10,275 nucleotides of DNA from Alphaproteobacteria bacterium (GTDB taxonomy: Bacteria; Pseudomonadota; Alphaproteobacteria; SP197), in NCBI GenBank assembly GCA_022822575.1, contig JAJEBJ010000188.1, forward strand, positions 1-10,275. The letters run 5' to 3'. How positions within the stretch are numbered: position 1 is the stretch's first letter; each line of letters begins with the position of its first letter. Below the pieces are notes generated by a model that made no database searches, was not told where the DNA came from, and worked only from the letters and a program-made list of their open reading frames with translations. Both the position numbers and the translations under genes were made by a program. Shown piece by piece: positions 7,248 through 10,275 of the stretch.

Positions 7248-8675
7248 CTAACGGGCAGGTTGGCCTAACAGATGCTCCAGAGTTTCGACATCCTCGGCCA
7301 GAGCCGGATCCTTCGCCTTCTGCTCCTCGATCTTGCGCACACCGTGCATCACTGTCGTATGGTCACGGCCGCCAAACCTGCGGCCGATTTCAGGCAGGCT
7401 GCGGTTGGTCAGACGCTTGACGAGGTACATGGCGACCTGACGCGGCCTGGCGATGGCCCTCTCCTTGCGGCTCGACAGCATGTCCGCCAGACGCAGGTTG
7501 AAGTGGTCGGCCACAACCTTCTGGATCTCCTCCACCGTCACCCGCCGTTCCTGGGCGCGCAACAGGTCGCGCAGCAACTCGCGGGTTGAATCGAGGGTCA
7601 CCGGCTGCCCCACCATATGGACGTGGGCCACAACCCGGTTGAGAGCCCCCTCGAGTTCGCGGACGTTGGAAGTGATGGCGGTGGCCAGAAACTCCAGCAC
7701 ATCTGCCGGCACCACGTCTCCCGGGTCGATGCCGGGCCGCTTCTCGCCGATACTGTGAACCAGCTTGTTCTTCAGGATGTCGAGACGCAGGGCGTAGTCG
7801 GCAGGACGGAGCAGGGCAACGACGCCGCCGTTGAGGCGGGACCGCAGCCGCTCGTCGATTCCCTCGAGATTCGATGGCGCCCGGTCAGCGGTGATCACGA
7901 TCTGCCGGTTGAGATCGGCAAGTGCATTGAAGGTGTGAAGGAACTCCTCCTGCGTGGACGCCTTGTCGGCAATGAACTGGATGTCGTCGATCATCAGGAC
8001 ATCCACCGACCTGAACTCGTTCTTGAATGCCATCGTGTCCTTGAAACGAAGGGCGTGCACGAAGCGCGTCATGAACTTCTCGGCCGACATGAAGAGACCC
8101 TGGCGTTCCGGTCGTTGCGAACGGATCCGCCAGGCGATGGCATTCATCAGATGGGTCTTGCCCAGTCCGACGCTGCCGTAGAGATACAACGGGTTGTAAG
8201 AAACCCGATTGCTGTCAGCCACGTCCATGGCAGCCCGATGGGCGAAGTGATTGGTCTCACCGACCACGAAATTCTCGAACGTGAACCTCGGATTGAGCTG
8301 GGTCGCGGCGCCGGCCACGTCCCTGGAAACCCGGTTCAGGCCGTCAGCGGCCCCGGGACGGCGCTGGACGGGACGGATTTCCCGGGTCTTGGGACGGCGC
8401 TCGGGAACACCGACAGCAATGGAGATGTCGGTGATCTCGTCGCTTTCGCCGCACCACAGGTCACGCAGGCGCTCGCCACAGCGCGACATGACCCACTTCT
8501 TCATGTTGTCTCCCGGCACCCGCAGCACGACCTTGGTTCCCGACACTCCGTCGAGGGTGAGAGGTCGCAACCACGTTCTGAAAGCCGCTTCCCCAAGTTC
8601 GGCCCTCAACCGCGAGCGCACACGCTTCCACTGGTCCTCGACGAGAGCCGTGCGCTTTAGCTGCCGGACTGCCAT
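7248..8675 (-). CDS. dnaA: Chromosomal replication initiator protein DnaA
   Basis: A 475-residue AAA+ initiator that binds DnaA boxes at oriC, melts the origin and helps load the helicase. Domain I (about 12-88) shows W16 and the AFRTWLRPLTL block (31-41). A short variable linker follows (about 90-128). The AAA+ domain has Walker A GSVGLGKT (167-174), Walker B VLMIDDIQF (226-234), and the box VII arginines Arg276 and Arg280 in DERLRSRL. Domain IV carries the DNA-binding signature GGRDHTTVMHGVRKIE (435-450). All key residues are present. A TTG lies directly before the ATG at 8675; I chose the ATG because AGAGGA lies seven bases before it, against four for the TTG. It heads the dnaA-dnaN-recF-gyrB-PBP run and is separated from rpsT by a terminator, so it should have its own promoter. 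No DnaA box is seen in its leader. Confidence 0.98.
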   Translation of the reverse strand: MAVRQLKRTALVEDQWKRVRSRLRAELGEAAFRTWLRPLTLDGVSGTKVVLRVPGDNMKKWVMSRCGERLRDLWCGESDEITDISIAVGVPERRPKTREIRPVQRRPGAADGLNRVSRDVAGAATQLNPRFTFENFVVGETNHFAHRAAMDVADSNRVSYNPLYLYGSVGLGKTHLMNAIAWRIRSQRPERQGLFMSAEKFMTRFVHALRFKDTMAFKNEFRSVDVLMIDDIQFIADKASTQEEFLHTFNALADLNRQIVITADRAPSNLEGIDERLRSRLNGGVVALLRPADYALRLDILKNKLVHSIGEKRPGIDPGDVVPADVLEFLATAITSNVRELEGALNRVVAHVHMVGQPVTLDSTRELLRDLLRAQERRVTVEEIQKVVADHFNLRLADMLSSRKERAIARPRQVAMYLVKRLTNRSLPEIGRRFGGRDHTTVMHGVRKIEEQKAKDPALAEDVETLEHLLGQPAR

Positions 8676-8682
8676 CAAACCG

Positions 8683-8688
8683 TCCTCT
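8683..8688 (-). promoter_or_regulatory. dnaA ribosome binding site
   Basis: AGAGGA lies seven bases before the ATG at 8675 and four before the adjacent TTG at 8678. The spacing favours the ATG as the true start. Confidence 0.7.
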
Positions 8689-8839
8689 CGGTTGAGTCAT
8701 GCAGGCCCGCAAGCAAGCAACATTTTGTTATTGTTCTCGAAAGTGTGACGCCCATCGATTCAATGCCCCCGGCTCTCCCCGAAATGTGCTCCCGGTTGTC
8801 GTGGTTTCCGTGAGTGTTTCGCCTCGCTCCCTCACCCGA

Positions 8840-8856
8840 GGATCGGCTCTCGATCC
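8840..8856. repeat. Perfect 6-bp hairpin in the dnaA leader
   Basis: GGATCG (8840-8845) and CGATCC (8851-8856) are perfect inverted repeats around a five-base loop. No T-run follows on either strand, so it is not an intrinsic terminator. It would lie within the dnaA mRNA leader if the candidate promoter at 8864-8892 is used, or could be a protein-binding dyad. Confidence 0.4.
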
Positions 8857-8863
8857 CTGCTTC

Positions 8864-8892
8864 AAACTAGAGCGGGCCTTGCCGGAGAACAA
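8864..8892 (-). promoter_or_regulatory. Weak sigma-70-like promoter candidate for dnaA
   Basis: On the minus strand TTGTTC (8892-8887) is followed after 17 bases by TAGTTT (8869-8864). Both elements match the consensus only partly. It is the best-spaced pair I found between the rpsT terminator and dnaA, and would give a leader of roughly 180 bases. Such a weak match can occur by chance. Confidence 0.22.
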
Positions 8893-8910
8893 CACAACGC
8901 AAGCGCCATT

Positions 8911-8930
8911 CCGCCCGCGAGGCAGGGCGG
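8911..8930. repeat. GC-rich hairpin downstream of the rpsT terminator
   Basis: CCGCCC (8911-8916) and GGGCGG (8925-8930) form a six-pair stem with an eight-base loop. It lacks a T-run. It may back up the rpsT terminator or be chance in GC-rich sequence. Confidence 0.3.
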
Positions 8931-8958
8931 GACTGTTGACGTTCGCTGTATGGATCGG

Positions 8959-8990
8959 GGAAAGGAAACCCTTCCGCTGTGGCGGAAAGG
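8959..8990 (-). terminator. Intrinsic terminator after rpsT
   Basis: On the minus strand CCTTTCCGC (8990-8982) pairs with GCGGAAGGG (8977-8969) over nine positions, one of them a G-U pair, around the four-base loop CACA. The run TTTCCTTTCC (8968-8959) follows directly. It lies about 45 bases past the rpsT stop and should separate rpsT transcription from dnaA. The T-tract is interrupted by C residues, so some read-through into dnaA is possible. Confidence 0.75.
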
Positions 8991-9033
8991 GGAGCCGGTT
9001 ACGCCAGATTGGGCAGCACGCCGCTGCCGGTCA

Positions 9034-9294
9034 CTACATCTTGGCGATACGCCTGGAGAGTCGTGAAACCTTCCGTGACGCTGCGTTGCGATGGATAACT
9101 CCGAGTTGGGCCCCTCGCGCCAGTTCGGACTCGGCCCGGCGCAGCATGGTGGCGGCCGCATCCTTCTCGCCAGCCGCGATCGCCGTCTCGACCTTGACCA
9201 CGAAGGTGCGCACGCGGCTCATCCGCTGGCGGTTTACCGCGGTTTTGCGGGCTGTCTGGCGTACCCTCTTGCGGGCCTGCAGGCTGTTGGCCAT
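9034..9294 (-). CDS. rpsT: 30S ribosomal protein S20
   Basis: An 86-residue, strongly basic primary-binding protein of the small ribosomal subunit that contacts 16S rRNA during early assembly. The sequence is characteristic: it starts MANSLQARKRVRQ, has the helix RVRTFVVKVETAIAAGE (27-43), and ends with GVIHRNAASRKVSRLSRR (65-82), the conserved S20 C-terminal motif. The length is normal for the family. The ATG at 9294 has only a modest GGA-containing ribosome binding site (GGATGAAGCGAC before it). A very good promoter lies about 30 bases upstream and a terminator just after the stop, so it appears to be a single-gene unit. The rpsT-dnaA neighbourhood is common in Alphaproteobacteria. Confidence 0.97.
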   Translation of the reverse strand: MANSLQARKRVRQTARKTAVNRQRMSRVRTFVVKVETAIAAGEKDAAATMLRRAESELARGAQLGVIHRNAASRKVSRLSRRIAKM

Positions 9295-9322
9295 GTCGCT
9301 TCATCCACTCAACGAATGGCGG

Positions 9323-9351
9323 CTTATACCCGTGGCCGCAGAGGCCGTCAA
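9323..9351 (-). promoter_or_regulatory. Strong sigma-70 promoter of rpsT
   Basis: On the minus strand TTGACG (9351-9346) is followed after exactly 17 bases by TATAAG (9328-9323). Both hexamers are close to consensus, the best pair I found in the window. Transcription would start near 9315-9317, giving a leader of about 22 bases before the rpsT ATG, as expected for a highly expressed ribosomal protein gene. Confidence 0.85.
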
Positions 9352-9429
9352 ATCAGGAAATCCGCGGAGTCTCGGACCCCCGTCCAGCCGCCGGAGGCAA
9401 TTGCGAAACCAAAGCCTTTGCGAATCGGC

Positions 9430-9441
9430 CGACTCGAGTCG
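9430..9441. repeat. 12-bp perfect palindrome with two abutting GANTC sites
   Basis: CGACTCGAGTCG is perfectly self-complementary and lies four bases after the mutM stop. It contains GACTC (9431-9435) and GAGTC (9436-9440) side by side; another GANTC is at 9422-9426 and one at 9367-9371. In Alphaproteobacteria GANTC is the target of the CcrM-type methylase. It could be a protein-binding or methylation-sensitive site; no T-run supports a terminator. Confidence 0.4.
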
Positions 9442-9444
9442 CGC

Positions 9445-10275
9445 TCAATGTTGGCAGCGACCACAAAAATAGGTCGACCGCCCCGACTGGATGATCCGCC
9501 GGATGGTGCCGCTGCACCCTGCATTCGGACAGGGAGCGCTGTCGCGGCCATAAACGCGGAAGTCGTGCTGGAAATAGCCGGGCTCCCCCGACGTCTGGAC
9601 ATGATCCCTGAGTGACGCGCCCCCGGCGGCGATGGCCCGGTGAAGGACATCGCCAAGCGCGCCGGCAAGTGCCGCCGCCCGGCCAGGACCGACATGGGCT
9701 GCCAGGCGGCGAGGCGAGATGCGTGCCTGGTGGAGGGCTTCCGAGGCATAGATGTTGCCGACGCCACCGACAATCTCTTGGTTGAGAAGCGCCGCCTTGA
9801 CCGGCGTCCGGCGTCCGGCGAGACGGGCGAAAAGAGTGTTTGATGTAAATGAGTTGTCGAGGGGATCGGGAGCGAGGTGGCGAAGCAGGGGATGGCCGGC
9901 CTCGTCCGTTCCGGCTACGAGGGTCATCAGGCCGAAGCGGCGCTGGTCGTTGAAGACGACCTCGCTGCCGTCCTCAAGCGTGATCACCACGTGGTCATGG
10001 GGGCTGGAAGAAAAGCCGGTGCGTGGCCGGACAAGAAAGTGCCCCGACATGCCGAGATGACAGATCATCACCTCTTCATCGTCGAGATCGACCAGGAGAT
10101 ACTTCGCCCGGCGCCGCAGCCCCGTCACCCGGCGCCCTGCGAGGCGACCGGCAAAGTCGGGGGGAAAGGGAATCCTGAGATCCGGACGACGCACCTCGAC
10201 ACGGGCAATGCGCTGGCCGCGGAGAACCGGCTCGAGACCCCGGCGGACAGTTTCGACTTCGGGAAGTTCCGGCAT
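9445..10275 (-). CDS. mutM: Bifunctional DNA-formamidopyrimidine glycosylase/AP lyase (MutM, Fpg)
   Basis: A 276-residue base-excision repair enzyme that removes 8-oxoguanine and formamidopyrimidines and cuts the abasic site by beta/delta elimination. It starts MPELPEVETVRRGL at the last base of the window, so the gene is complete but its promoter is not visible. Catalytic Pro2 (the N-terminus after Met removal) and Glu3 are present, with Lys58 in RRAKYLL, the void-filling Met75 in HLGMSGHF and Arg112 in QRRFG. GVGNIYASEAL (171-181) includes the DNA-contacting Asn174. The C-terminal zinc finger has Cys249, Cys254, Cys271 and Cys274 with Arg266 in QSGRSTYF. The first cysteine pair is spaced by four residues, not the two of E. 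coli; I recall the wider spacing in alphaproteobacterial members. The next gene, rpsT, is 150 bases downstream with its own promoter. Confidence 0.98.
   Translation of the reverse strand: MPELPEVETVRRGLEPVLRGQRIARVEVRRPDLRIPFPPDFAGRLAGRRVTGLRRRAKYLLVDLDDEEVMICHLGMSGHFLVRPRTGFSSSPHDHVVITLEDGSEVVFNDQRRFGLMTLVAGTDEAGHPLLRHLAPDPLDNSFTSNTLFARLAGRRTPVKAALLNQEIVGGVGNIYASEALHQARISPRRLAAHVGPGRAAALAGALGDVLHRAIAAGGASLRDHVQTSGEPGYFQHDFRVYGRDSAPCPNAGCSGTIRRIIQSGRSTYFCGRCQH

Larger units (their letters stand above)
8676..8958 (-). other. dnaA upstream region (leader and regulatory space)
   Basis: This non-coding stretch lies between the rpsT terminator and dnaA. It holds the dnaA ribosome binding site, GANTC sites at 8694-8698 and 8757-8761, a hairpin at 8840-8856, a weak promoter candidate at 8864-8892, and a GC-rich hairpin at 8911-8930. 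Reading both strands I see no TTATCCACA or close variant and no long AT-rich unwinding element, so it does not look like an origin. The 8720-8745 part is the most AT-rich. Confidence 0.65.

Noticed and set aside
7617..8660. 347-residue open frame on the plus strand opposite dnaA
   Set aside because: Antisense shadow of dnaA; composition and lack of motifs argue against a real gene.
8936..8964. TTGACG at 8936 on the plus strand as a promoter
   Set aside because: No -10 hexamer follows at 16-18 bases, and no plus-strand gene lies downstream.

Overview
The window is one GC-rich (clearly above 60% by eye) housekeeping block with every recognisable gene on the minus strand. Read in the direction of transcription (right to left) it runs mutM (fpg), rpsT, dnaA, dnaN, recF, gyrB, a class A penicillin-binding protein, and the first 63 codons of a probable alpha/beta hydrolase that leaves the window at base 1. 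The mutM/rpsT/dnaA arrangement is typical of Alphaproteobacteria, and the DnaA, GyrB and S20 sequences fit that class. A Rhodospirillales-like organism is my best guess, but this is inference.

Right part (about 8959-10275): mutM begins exactly at the window edge. A 150-base gap follows, holding a near-consensus sigma-70 promoter for rpsT (TTGACG, 17-base spacer, TATAAG) and four GANTC sites within 74 bases. rpsT ends in a good intrinsic terminator, so it is probably its own transcription unit.

Middle (2405-8958): dnaA has a roughly 280-base leader with a small hairpin, two GANTC sites and a weak promoter candidate, but no consensus DnaA box. dnaA is followed after 108 bases by dnaN, dnaN by recF after 11 bases, and recF overlaps gyrB by four bases (ATGA). 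The PBP gene starts 21 bases after the gyrB stop. The compact layout suggests one operon: initiator, sliding clamp, gap-repair ATPase, gyrase B subunit and a peptidoglycan polymerase.

Left part (1-505): a 316-base gap separates the PBP gene from the hydrolase. It has a locally AT-richer stretch, two hairpins, and a short frame resembling the core-binding domain of tyrosine recombinases, possibly the remnant of an integrated element.

I found no CRISPR array, insertion sequence, tRNA or rRNA, and no evidence for a new multi-gene system. The points worth checking are the missing origin signals beside dnaA, the PBP gene attached to the dnaA-gyrB operon, the recombinase-like remnant, and the GANTC cluster.
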